From: Zancudomyces culisetae
Taxonomy: Eukaryota > Kickxellomycota > Harpellomycetes > Harpellales > Legeriomycetaceae
Length of the DNA: 17,418 nucleotides
Assembly (NCBI GenBank): GCA_001969505.1
Contig: LSSK01000483.1
Coordinates: 1 to 17,418 of the forward strand
Reading direction: 5' to 3'
A program made the position numbers and the translations under genes. Every line of letters begins with the position of its first letter. Positions within the stretch are counted from its first letter, which is position 1. Of this stretch, positions 1-9,320 are shown piece by piece. The notes under the pieces were generated by a model. That model ran no database searches, was not told the origin of the DNA, and worked only from the letters and a program-made list of their open reading frames with translations.

Positions 1-3000
1 ACGGAATGAGCTACTTAGCATTTCAATCAGCAAATATAATGTTGTGATATATGCGTTGACCGATTCACAATCCGATTTGTTTATTTTTTCGGATATTATG
101 CTCACCAAATAATCCAAATGCTCTGATTTGTCACTTATAGATGAGGTTAAAAGTTCCAATCCGCTTTTTATAATCTCCATAACAACGTGAATATTAGGCT
201 TTTCTCGAAGTGGATTGAGAATATTGGGTCGTAGCAATAGTCGTTTAAGACTATGTAAACTGCTCTCATTGTTTGTATTGCCACTTGATAAAGTATGAGA
301 TTGAGTTTTCTGTTGGGCAAGAGTATTTGTTGAATCGCCAAATATTGATGATAGCCTGGTAATGAACTCCCCAATCATATAACACAACGGTTTATACAAC
401 TGAGTGGCAAGCTCGTTATCTAATACAGAGTTGGTATCCAAATTTTTAATGTCAGACAGTATCTGGTTGAGGATATATGACAACAGAATAGGTTTGTTAT
501 TAGTTCGAGTTAAACTGGTAAAATTGGCGGTTATATATGAAACGTAATAGCTCAGAGTAGTAGGTTTAAACATGTCTAGATACTTTATGACGTCTGAAAC
601 TGGGAATGATGAGAATAGTTTTTGCCGTTTAGTGATCATGTCCTCAATACTCTGAATATTGTTATTTTCGTTTTGCGAGTGTGTGTAGTTTAGTTCCTGT
701 ATTTGACATTGAATCGACACATCATATAAACTAATCAAAAAACACGAAGTTCGTATACTGCTGTTGTTGTTGTTCAAAGCCTCGAGTTCCTCTATATACT
801 CTGTGACCCGTTGGAGTCCATCCGTGTAAGCCTGCTGAATCGCAATTCCCATTATTATTGGAATTGGTACCGTGCCCTCTTGCTCAACCTTGTAATTCTG
901 TAGTTTCCTGAACTCAAAATTTATTATCCCACCGATGGCATACTTAAATCTATCATTGTCTGAGAATTTAATTATGAGCTGGTGAAGTTTATGTAGGGAA
1001 TAGCTGTATATTTCGATTTTTTGTGTCGTGCTTTTTCTAACCAAACCAAGTAGTTCCAATACCATCATTTCCGCATCTGGTGTGTCCATTCCACCAGCTG
1101 AAAATAACAATTCAAGCAATGTATAGATTACATCAAGCGAGATTCTTCTTAACTCTTCGTTTCTGGTATACATGTTTTTTCGCAAAAGCAGAATCATACT
1201 ATTATATACACTATATCGATTGTTCTTTGTTAAAATCATCTGTTCAAATATTGATCTAACTATCATGTAGCCCACAGGAAGTGTCATAATCAATTCAAGT
1301 TTTGTTTTGTACATGTCCTCTAGCCCCTTTAGCAACTGTGGCTTTTCAATAACCTGTTGACTAATTTTCTTGACCAGTGAGTTACTATATTCCTGACATT
1401 CTTCAGCTTTTTCAAACATCTTGGATAGTATTTCTGCCCTAGCAAATTTGTGGGCCTTAAATATAAGGCTCATTGTTTTGATAGATTCATCTCTCGCCCA
1501 TTTTGTTGCCTCCCTTCCATACAGCTTTATACATGTTGATACCTTAATATACTCTAATAAGTCAATAATTATCTCGATTAACCTCTGGATACTGGTTTCC
1601 CACCCTATACTTTCACTTCTTGTAGATATCAGTTTGATTGCCTCCAATACGTCACTCTTTCCGCTCACTAGAAACTGCCTCCCCCAAATTACATTACTAT
1701 CTTTTGCTATTTGCCTTTTCCTGATTGATATCATAATACTATGTTTAATCATTTCGTCAATCTGCTCCTTAAAACGATGAATTGTTCCCAAGCTTAGAAG
1801 TATTGCCAAAAAGAATGCTGACATTTCACCAAGACCTTTTTTACTTCCCCCTCGGTTTTTGGCGTACTTTACAATCTCTTGTCCCCATTTATAGTCCTGC
1901 TGAGCACTAAACATGATGTGCAGCAAGACCGTACCCTGTACTCCTACCAGTATTTTGTTAGTTTCACTCGCTTTTCTCATTTCCATCTGCTCGAAATACT
2001 CCACAATTCTTGATATACATTTTCCTCGCTTTCCATTTCTTGATATCAACATGGCTTGGTAAACAAGTCCTGCCAACTGACCTGTTTCTACTCTTTTAAA
2101 CTCACTTACTATCTTTTGACACACGCTATCGTTGCTTTCTACTTCCATTCGAATATCACTGAACATTTGTGCAATGTTGTATATTTCACTGGGCTTCCAG
2201 TTTATTGTACATGCTCGTCTAATCCACTCCGACTTGAACCACTGCCCGCTTTCTTCGCCATCCACACCTTGTATGTTTTTGACGTTATCTATACAGTCCA
2301 TTATAGATACCACCAGGTTTCTAATTCCTCGCTCTAACATTTCTTCCGCCTCAAATCTCTCGATTATTTTTACAGCTATCTCTGCCGCTTTTTCACCTGA
2401 GATCCCGGCAATCTATTTCAAAAAGTAAATGCCGTCATTACTTGTACCTATATATTTCTAAAGGAGGATTGATTCACCAATTTACCTCTGTGATAACTAT
2501 TTTTTCGACCTGATTGGAAATGGATTGTCTCTCGCTTATGTTCTCGAGTATGCTATCATTATTTTATACCACAGGTTATACTCGATATTTTTTTTTGTAT
2601 ATAAACACTAATATAGTGAATGATTTACAATAAGACACAAAAATCCACGTATACATCGTAGTATTCCTGCCGCTCATTCGTTACTCTGCTAATTCCTAGT
2701 AGTAATACGTTTATAGTCTTGTTAATTACTTTTACAAGTATCGTCTTTTGATTTATACGCAGGCATGTATATGTATAAAACGAAACAAGCTGTTATTACC
2801 TCTACTGATGCCCCGGAGATACTCAATGAAATCATTTGCCAAACCCTCTGCTAGTTCGTTCCTTTTTTCGTTGAGTATATCTACAAACTATTGTAAAAAT
2901 TTGCTCAATTTGGCAATTCCCCTCAAAAAAAAATTTTTTTTCAAAAATTGTGATTGTCTTTCTTACGTTTTCATGGCCAAGCCTTGATAGAACTTCACCC

Positions 3001-3050
3001 AGTTCGCCATATTCTCTATCTCCTATGAGTTTGGTAATGTCCTCTTTCAT
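1..3050 (-). CDS. FANCI: FANCI, Fanconi anaemia ID2 clamp subunit (N-terminal 906 residues; C-terminus beyond left edge)
   Basis: FANCI pairs with FANCD2 to form the ID2 clamp on DNA, which is monoubiquitinated during interstrand-crosslink repair in the nucleus. I read five exons on the minus strand: 3050-2967, 2887-2800, 2695-2629, 2552-2486 and 2412-1, with introns GTAAGA, GTAATA, GTAAAT and GTAAAT, all ending TAG. The joins keep frame, giving 306 nt before an 804-codon exon open to the window edge. The protein is an alpha-helical solenoid that matches remembered human FANCI colinearly from residue 1. Good blocks are 'VQGTVLLHIMFSAQQDY' (human VEGTIILHIVFAIKLDY), 'FFLAILLSLGTIHRF' and 'MILLLRKNMY'. 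The lysine of the last block, residue 514 (1177-1179), aligns with human ubiquitination site K523. An in-frame stop lies just upstream of the ATG at 3050. The exon 2/3 border is the least certain, since a GTAGAG donor five bases earlier is also possible. The C-terminal third is not in the window. Confidence 0.9.
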
Positions 3051-3120
3051 TTGAATGAATTTCTAAATGTTTATTTATTTTTTGCCTTTAGTTTTGATAA
3101 TTGAGACAGTTTATTGTATT

Positions 3121-3150
3121 TGGTTTTGGTTTTGGTTTTGGTTTTGGTTT
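3121..3150. repeat. (TGGTTT)5 hexanucleotide tandem repeat
   Basis: Five perfect copies of TGGTTT lie about 70 bp upstream of the FANCI start codon, probably in its promoter or 5' untranslated region. A short ORF across it is just the repeat being read as Leu-Val. Confidence 0.9.
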
Positions 3151-4212
3151 ATTTGGGATATTTTTCTGATGAGAAATTTATACCAATTGGTTTGCAGTTC
3201 AGAAAAATAAATAAAGCTGGTTGTATTTCAAGCGGGTTTTCTATCACTCTATTGGCCAGAGAAGAACAAATCAGTATATTTAACTCCAACACAAACATTT
3301 GCGATATATCGCGTTTTTAGCCTTTTGGCAAATAAGCTTTAAAGCAAATAAAAATGACTATTGTTAATCTAACTAAATGGTATTAGGACAGTACTAAAAG
3401 GGACTATAAAAAAAAAGCTTTATTAAGATTGCTAATCAAATCCCATAGTACTATTGCCCTTTTCTTTGGCTTTTTGATGTATGCAATATCACTTTTGAAT
3501 ATTGTTTAAATCGGTTAAAGTAACACATGTTTTTTTATTTTTCACTTGTGCAAGATTTGTTGTAACTAGCTAACTAACCAACCTGCAGTCAAAATACAAA
3601 CACAAATATATAGAGAAACTGATGCAGAGAAATTCATTGTTAAGTTACGGTTAGATTAATGTAGTCTGTTACTGAAAACGCTGGTCATTGGATGAGATGA
3701 AACTCGGTAAAGTCAAGCTATTTACATACTTTTCGCTTTGCTAGTCTATGTATGTACTAAAATACACACTCTGATTTCTGCAGCTATATATCGGTTACAA
3801 AAACTGCGATATGGTCTTGAATGTTGTATTTCGATATACATTGCCTAGTCAATTTACACCCGGTTTTAATCCTAAAGACTCAACAAATTTTGCGGGATTG
3901 CGGGGCTGTGTAAGAAAGGAGTAGCGAGGGGGCGAGGGAAAATGATTTATACCCATTGTTCTGTTTTAAAACTTGTGACACTTTTCAAGTTGACACAAAA
4001 CACATATTCCGATTTCCATAAAATAACAGGTGGTTTAGTTGATAGGGTCAGGCAAACGAGATAAATGTTGAAATACCAACCATTTATACGTTTATGGCCA
4101 TATACCATGAAAACTGCGTGTATTTTTTTTTTAGACAGTTTTTTCAAGAGTTACACAGCTTAACTAAAAAAAAAGCAAAACAAGAACTGCTGACAAGTCG
4201 GGTGTAACATGA

Positions 4213-4286
4213 GGGAAGAGGAGGGGGGGGAAGGAGGGGAAGGGAGTTGAAACTAATTTAGTTGGTCAAGGTTTTGGGGGCGGGGG
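4213..4286 (+). other. G-rich tract with G-quadruplex potential
   Basis: Runs of three, eight, four and three G lie close together at 4213-4244, separated by short A/G spacers. Two runs of five G follow at 4276-4280 and 4282-4286. The plus strand could fold into a G-quadruplex. Its role, if any, is unknown. Confidence 0.6.
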
Positions 4287-5423
4287 AATATTATGAGCAG
4301 TCCGGAAAATGGTCATAAACTAATACTTGTTTTATCCTAACATCTTGTAGGAACCCAACTATTAGAAATGTTTCCTTTATATATCTACCATTCTATTAAT
4401 AGTACTGTTTTGAATCTTTATACAAAAGGTTCGGGATTTGAAACTGAGGTAATAGGAGGGAGAAGTTTTCTGCAGTAAAGTTTATGTTATATTTTTATTG
4501 TTCCTGGATTTAGCCAGTAGAAAAACTAAATCTGTAAAAAAACATATATATCGTTTCCTTAATTTATATTTTCCTTTTATGGCAATATCCTAGAATATAT
4601 AGATAATTCTTGATTAGAAAATACTAGATAGAAAAAGAAACAAAAAAAAAACAGGCGATGCTGGTAGAAAAAAAAAAGCAAAAGGAAGAACAGATACTAA
4701 ACGATAATCAGAAAATGGTCATCTGGAACACATAAAAAGTAATTGGGAGTTAGTGGCAAGATGGTTGAGTAAACCGAGCCTAATTACAAAAAAATTATTA
4801 CCAAATGTAAATGTAAAGCAACATGATGTGGAAATTGGGTGGATGGGGATGGCAAAGTGGGGGTCACAGGAATTAGTAACAGTTAATTTTTCACATAATT
4901 TTACTACAATTTTAGCACAACTTTCACATTTTTCGAGATGGCAGCAAATAAACATTGGATTAATTGCTGTAAGTTACACCATCAATTACAACATAAAAAA
5001 AAACAAAAACAATCACGCCATTTTTTTTATAAAAAGGGAAAATGGTAGCATACCAGATTTCAAGGCTAAAAGAGGAAGACAACACCTAAAATAACTCCCA
5101 CATTCCCCCGTTTTATAAATTTAGCTCAGTTTAACCAGAAAACATAGATTTCCCAATATCAAAACATGGAGGGAGTTGCTCATGGGTAGAGGACAATTGG
5201 GCATATGAAAATAAAACAATTAAAGGTATCATTTTGCTAACAAGTAATATGAAAAAAAGCAGTTTAGGTTACAGTCTGAGAAATACAGAAACAGAATGAA
5301 CTTTATGGTAATACCAAAGTTTGAGTGCACTGGGCATTCTTTCAGGGATTTATTTGAATAAGTAAAATGTAGGGTAGTGTTTGCTGAGTGGGGTGGAGGA
5401 GGGGATGAATTAAGAAAGAAATA

Positions 5424-5487
5424 GATGAATGGATGGATGGATGGATGGATGGGAGAAATGGATGGGGAAATGGATGGATGGATGGAT
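5424..5487. repeat. Interrupted (ATGG)n microsatellite
   Basis: Two arrays of ATGG/GGAT tetranucleotides, about five and four copies, are separated by a short imperfect spacer. An ORF on the opposite strand rich in His-Pro-Ser-Ile is a by-product of this repeat. Confidence 0.85.
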
Positions 5488-6317
5488 AGTGGGAAAGTTG
5501 AATTTTAGCTATTGATGAGTTAATATAGCAATTTTTATACAGTATCATTTTTAAAACCCAAGGATTTTTTACAAGAACACTGGGCATAAAAACCTTATCA
5601 AGGAAAAGTATTGAATTTAAAAAATAGCTGGGATGTTATGGACCTTGATTAACTAGTTTTAATTAACGCTATTGAGCATCAAGTAAAATAAAATAAAATG
5701 CTGGTCAATTAGTATCATTAATTCCTATTTAAAATTCTGCGTGAATTTTTTTTATGGTAGGATAAAAATTTTAGTGTATAAAAGATGATAAGGATAAATA
5801 AAAGAGGAAAAAATTGTTGTTTATACTTTTGTAGTTGGTGTAGCAAATATTATATAAGAAAATATAGTACAAAAAGATAGTAAAGTGAGACTTGTTCTTA
5901 CAAGGAACTTATAAAAGGTGATATTATATCAGTTAAAAGAAAAAAAGACAAAGGGGGAAGTTTATTCTGTCTAAAAACAAAACCAGCAAAAACATAGGAA
6001 GAATAGTAGTGTTATAGATCAAAGAAAACAGAACACAGCCTGAAGAGTTAACAGGTTTATACATGGCGATGCCGTAGATCTAGCTAGTGTTTTTATAACA
6101 GATATTTTGATTTACATAACAGAGAGAGAGAGGAGATACGAGTTTTAATAACAACAAACAAACAAAAAGCTATTACAACTTATGGAAAAAGCAAAATAAA
6201 AGGCCAGAGATAAGAAAGGGCAATATAAGACAAATAGAATAGATACAATACTGCTCGTGACTTATCAATAGACAGAATAGAACATTATATAACAATCGAA
6301 TAAGAAATAAGGAAAAT

Positions 6318-7886
6318 ATGAGCGAAAGTATAAAAAGTCAAAAAGCGACACAAGAGGGGATGGATAGAAATAAAGAGATGATGAGACGCATGGCAGAGAG
6401 GTTGAAGAGTGTACAAGAAGATGTGAGAGCAGGGGAAACGGAGATAGGGACAGGGGGAAAGCAAGGAGAGGGGAAAACACCAAAAATAAAAGTAGGGTTA
6501 AAAGCCAGGATAATAACGGGAGGTAAAGAGAAGAGCGTGCGGTATTCAAAGGATGGACGACAAATTAGTGGGCGGCAAAACGAGTGGATGAGTAGGTGGA
6601 TCAACAATGCATCGCGGAATATGAGGGGGTATGAGTCAATAGAGGATTTGGATGTGCGATCAGAAATCGACAGTTTTTGGCATGTTGAGGAACGGATGAG
6701 GAAGAGAGAGAGCCGACGAGAACAAGAGCGAGAACGAGAACGAGAACGAGAACAAGAGCGAGGGAACAAAGTCGATGAGTTTAGAATGGTTGGAGAGGTT
6801 GAAGAAAAGGGGTATGAAATCAAAGGTATGCAAAACAATAGTGGCAGGAGGAATAGTGGAGGAAATAGAGGAAGCAGAAACAGGAATATTGGGGAGGATA
6901 TAAGAAAAGTAGATTTGTTGGTAGAAAACGAAATCAATGAATCGTTAAACAGGATAAGCAGCAACAATGAAGAATCGGATTCTACAAAAGAAGAAAATGA
7001 ACCAGACATCGAAAAGGGCAAAGATTTTGGAGCAAAAAAAGAGTTGTTAGGCGAGAAATATGAACAGAACAGACAAATAGAAGAAGAAGGAGAGGGAGAA
7101 AGAGAAAACGAGAAGGAAAAAACAAAGGGACAGGAAGTATCAACCAATAGTGTGAATTCCGAGCTTGAGCTTAACACCAAGATTTTCAAGTCGTATCAGA
7201 CCGTAGTCAAGGAGACAGAGAAACTGTTTGATTTTTTAGCAGAGAGTATAGTTGCACAGCCAGATCACAGATACAATTTGCGATACGATGCATCAGTGTT
7301 TCCAGGCGAGATTGAACGACCTCCAGGCCGAGCTTCCGTCCGATCTAAAATACGACCGTCACCTGACGTTCGACAGAATTTCAATATTACCAGCGATTCA
7401 CAAAGACGATTGACTTTGGATCGTCGTGGCAGTAATCGCTATCACATTAACAATAACAATAACAATAACAACAACAACAACATTAACAATAACATTAACA
7501 ACAATAACTCTCAATTATCTCAGCCAAAGTCACAACCACAATCGCAACTAAGATCACAGCCTCAGTCGTGGCTGCAATCTTCAGCGAGTCGTAGTTCTTT
7601 ACTCAAAAGAAATATCAACGCAACTCCAAAAACCTCTGCTTCCTACAAACAACCTCTTCCAAACATCAACAGCTCTGCATCCATCCACTCCAAACGGTCT
7701 CAAAAATCCGAATTTGTTGATGCAAGCACCTTCAATCTGATCCGCCAACGTGTCAACGGACTCAGTACATCTCTTGTTCCTGAAGGTTCTACCAGTATTT
7801 CTTTACAACGCATTGTTCCATCTGGTTCACAACGTGTTGCTCAGGACTTGGAGACTGTCAACTTGAAAAACATTCCCATTGACTAA
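6318..7886 (+). CDS. Unidentified 522-residue low-complexity protein
   Basis: I do not recognise this protein. It is one uninterrupted frame from ATG 6318 to TAA 7884-7886. The N-terminal 120 residues are basic with a few aromatic residues (around 'NEWMSRWINNASRN' and 'SFWHVEERM'), the part most likely to be folded or to bind a partner. An Arg-Glu run follows, encoded by four CGAGAA copies (6729-6752), then an acidic Glu/Lys/Asn stretch to about residue 280. Residues 290-350 form a second possible ordered segment ('FDFLAESIVAQPDHRYNLRY'). After this come a poly-Asn tract, a Gln/Ser/Pro repeat and a Ser/Arg-rich tail. No signal peptide or membrane segment is visible. The composition suggests a nuclear or cytoskeletal scaffold, but that is a guess. 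Codon endings are mostly purine in the first half and mostly pyrimidine in the last 100 codons. Length and Met start support a real gene. Confidence 0.75.
   Translation: MSESIKSQKATQEGMDRNKEMMRRMAERLKSVQEDVRAGETEIGTGGKQGEGKTPKIKVGLKARIITGGKEKSVRYSKDGRQISGRQNEWMSRWINNASRNMRGYESIEDLDVRSEIDSFWHVEERMRKRESRREQEREREREREQERGNKVDEFRMVGEVEEKGYEIKGMQNNSGRRNSGGNRGSRNRNIGEDIRKVDLLVENEINESLNRISSNNEESDSTKEENEPDIEKGKDFGAKKELLGEKYEQNRQIEEEGEGERENEKEKTKGQEVSTNSVNSELELNTKIFKSYQTVVKETEKLFDFLAESIVAQPDHRYNLRYDASVFPGEIERPPGRASVRSKIRPSPDVRQNFNITSDSQRRLTLDRRGSNRYHINNNNNNNNNNNINNNINNNNSQLSQPKSQPQSQLRSQPQSWLQSSASRSSLLKRNINATPKTSASYKQPLPNINSSASIHSKRSQKSEFVDASTFNLIRQRVNGLSTSLVPEGSTSISLQRIVPSGSQRVAQDLETVNLKNIPID
7447..7508 (+). 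repeat. AAC/AAT trinucleotide tract encoding poly-Asn
   Basis: About 20 codons are nearly all AAC or AAT, with ATT interruptions, inside the unidentified 522-residue protein. The result is an Asn-rich tract with isolated Ile residues, likely variable in length between strains. Confidence 0.9.
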
Positions 7887-8356
7887 ATCTTTACTCATCC
7901 ACCTATTTGTATACTACCTTCATGCTTTTCCATTACTTGACTTTAATTTTTTATTTAGTCATTTGTCTTGAATATTTGTATCATTATCCCAGTTCTTTTT
8001 ACATATTACTCCATTCCAATCTTGGAACGATAAATAGAGTAAAAAAAAAAATTTTTTTTTTAAATTATGACTTGGGTATTACCCAATTAAATACATTCAA
8101 CGTGATTATAATTTATCCCAATATAAAGTGAAAAAAAAAATTTTTTTTTTCATCCATGATTTTTGTTTTAAATAATAAAATTTTGTAATAGAAGAAATAT
8201 AGGATTGATCTAGCTAATAAAACTAGTATATATATTTTGTATTTTGATTAAATATAGTGTCGAGATTTGTACAATAATTGATTCACAAGTGTATATAGAA
8301 TTGTATAGATATATCAAACGTAAACATAAACTTAAACATAAACCCAATACATAAAA
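7887..8356. other. Intergenic region: 3' flank of the 6318 gene and MRT4 promoter
   Basis: No gene was found in these 470 bp. The region holds two nearly perfect oligo-A/oligo-T palindromes, A11T10 at 8041-8061 and A10T10 at 8131-8150, 80 bp apart, which may be nucleosome-excluding or involved in 3'-end formation. Four TAAACN hexamers (8321-8344) lie directly before the MRT4 start. Confidence 0.7.
8321..8344. repeat. (TAAACN)4 hexamer array upstream of MRT4
   Basis: TAAACA, TAAACT, TAAACA and TAAACC stand in tandem and end 12 bp before the MRT4 ATG. The first copy lies in GTAAACA, which fits the core recognised by forkhead factors. That regulatory reading is only a suggestion, because the array is also a simple A-rich leader repeat. 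Confidence 0.55.
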
Positions 8357-9256
8357 ATGCCAAAATCAAAGAGACAGCGAGTAGGCAAGTTACTAAACCA
8401 TTTTCATGCATTTTTATTCCTTAATATTATTATTGATTGCAAATTCAATACTCATTCTAAAATTTAAATACTAATAGTAAGCTTGACAAAGGCCACAGTC
8501 AAGGGAAGAGAACATAAAGAAAATCTTATTCAACAGGCAAGTCTTCCACACTTTTATTGGTCTGGTTTTCAATTCTCAATTCACAAAATCCCGAACATTG
8601 TTTTATAATATGTTTAATTGTATAACGACTTTATCAACAATGAATTAAAATGTATACCAAAATAGATTCAATCAAATATTGGAAAATACAACTATATCTG
8701 GATCTTCTCTGTCGAAAATATGCGAAATGCATACCTAAAACAGGTACGCAGTGATCTAAACGATAGTCGATTCTTCTTTGGGCGAAACAAGGTCATGGCC
8801 AAGGCCTTTGGCAGTTCAGCAACTGATGAAGCCAGACTCAACTTGCACAAACTTTCCAAAAAACTGGTTGGCGATGTCGGCGTACTATTTACCAACCGCA
8901 GCGTTGAAGATATAAAACAATTGGTTTCTCAATACCATCAGTTGGATTATGCTCGTGCTGGAGTTGTAGCTACCCAATCGGTCCACCTTCCTGCTGGCGA
9001 GTTGGTCAAATATCCTGTTGAGGATAACGAGGTTTTCCCACCAAACATGGAACCACAGCTGCGTAAATTGGGCATTCCAACATGTTTGAAAAAGGGTAAA
9101 GTTGTCATTGAACAGCCTTATGTTATTTGCGATGAAGGCCAAACCCTCAATCCAAACCAAGCTCAGCTACTCAAACTGTTTAACGTCGCTCTTGCTGATT
9201 TCCAAATCAAACTATTGTGCTATTGGAACAACGACACTCTTGTTGATTCATTCTAA
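8357..9256 (+). CDS. MRT4: MRT4, P0-like ribosome assembly factor
   Basis: Mrt4 is a nucleolar paralogue of ribosomal stalk protein P0. It holds the P0 site on pre-60S particles until it is released during late maturation. I read three exons, 8357-8384, 8478-8536 and 8666-9256, giving 225 residues; yeast Mrt4 has about 236. The protein begins 'MPKSKRQRVVSLTKATVKGR', very close to the yeast start (MPRSKRSKLVTLAQTDKKGR). It continues through 'YNYIWIFSVENMRN', 'FFFGRNKVMAKAFG' (an L10/P0-type RNA-binding block), 'LEDTMR'-like 'MEPQLRKLGIPT' and a C-terminal 'QAQLLKLFNVALADFQIKL'. The acidic stalk tail of true P0 is absent, as expected for Mrt4. Both introns start with GCAAGT rather than GT; GT alternatives at the first donor give immediate stops, and that at the second breaks frame. 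The 3' end faces the histone-fold gene with 64 bp between stop codons. Confidence 0.93.
8385..8477 (+). other. MRT4 intron 1, GC-AG type
   Basis: The intron starts GCAAGT after exon sequence GTAG and ends CTAATAG. The splice rebuilds the codon pair Val-Val in a block conserved with yeast Mrt4. The nearby GT dinucleotides at 8381 and 8389 would give in-frame stops when joined to the same acceptor. Confidence 0.85.
8537..8665 (+). other. MRT4 intron 2, GC-AG type
   Basis: The exon ends CAACAG, the intron starts GCAAGT and ends AAAATAG, and both flanks are in phase 0. The join gives 'NLIQQ' followed by 'IQSNIGKYNYIWIF', matching the Mrt4 family in spacing. Using the GT at 8541 instead would shift the frame. 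Confidence 0.85.
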
Positions 9257-9281
9257 ATTATTTTTCGCCTTTTACTTTTAT

Positions 9282-9287
9282 AAAATA
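9282..9287 (+). terminator. Possible MRT4 polyadenylation signal AATAAA
   Basis: An exact AATAAA lies 26 bp after the MRT4 stop codon, in the 64-bp gap before the convergent gene's stop. In such A+T-rich sequence the match could be chance. Confidence 0.4.
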
Positions 9288-9320
9288 AATCCATCTAATT
9301 TTATACATAATAAAAGCTAT

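Larger units (their letters stand above)
3151..6317. other. Long intergenic region, no recognisable gene
   Basis: This 3.2-kb stretch separates the divergent FANCI and 6318 genes. Only short ORFs lie here and none resembles a known protein. It holds G-rich tracts (3893-3941, 4213-4286), an ATGG microsatellite (5424-5487), a short (AAAAT)n run near 5683-5699 and (AG)6 at 6121-6132. The last few hundred bases before 6318 are purine-rich, like the start of the ORF that follows, and may be its leader. The longest open frame, 4708-5094 on plus, lacks a good ATG and any recognisable motif. Confidence 0.7.

Noticed and set aside
3121-3150. TGGTTT array as a telomere relic
   Set aside because: Five copies of a simple hexamer in a promoter; no known telomere unit matches it exactly.
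4708-5094. Plus-strand open frame of about 129 codons in the long gap
   Set aside because: It has no ATG near its start, matches no family I know, ends in Lys/Asn-rich low complexity, and its conceptual start would be GTG.
5342-5587. Minus-strand ORF rich in His-Pro-Ser-Ile
   Set aside because: Product of the ATGG microsatellite.
6338-7189. 283-residue minus-strand ORF opposite the unidentified gene
   Set aside because: Ser/Leu/Pro-rich complement of purine-rich coding sequence; the plus frame is longer and has a better start.
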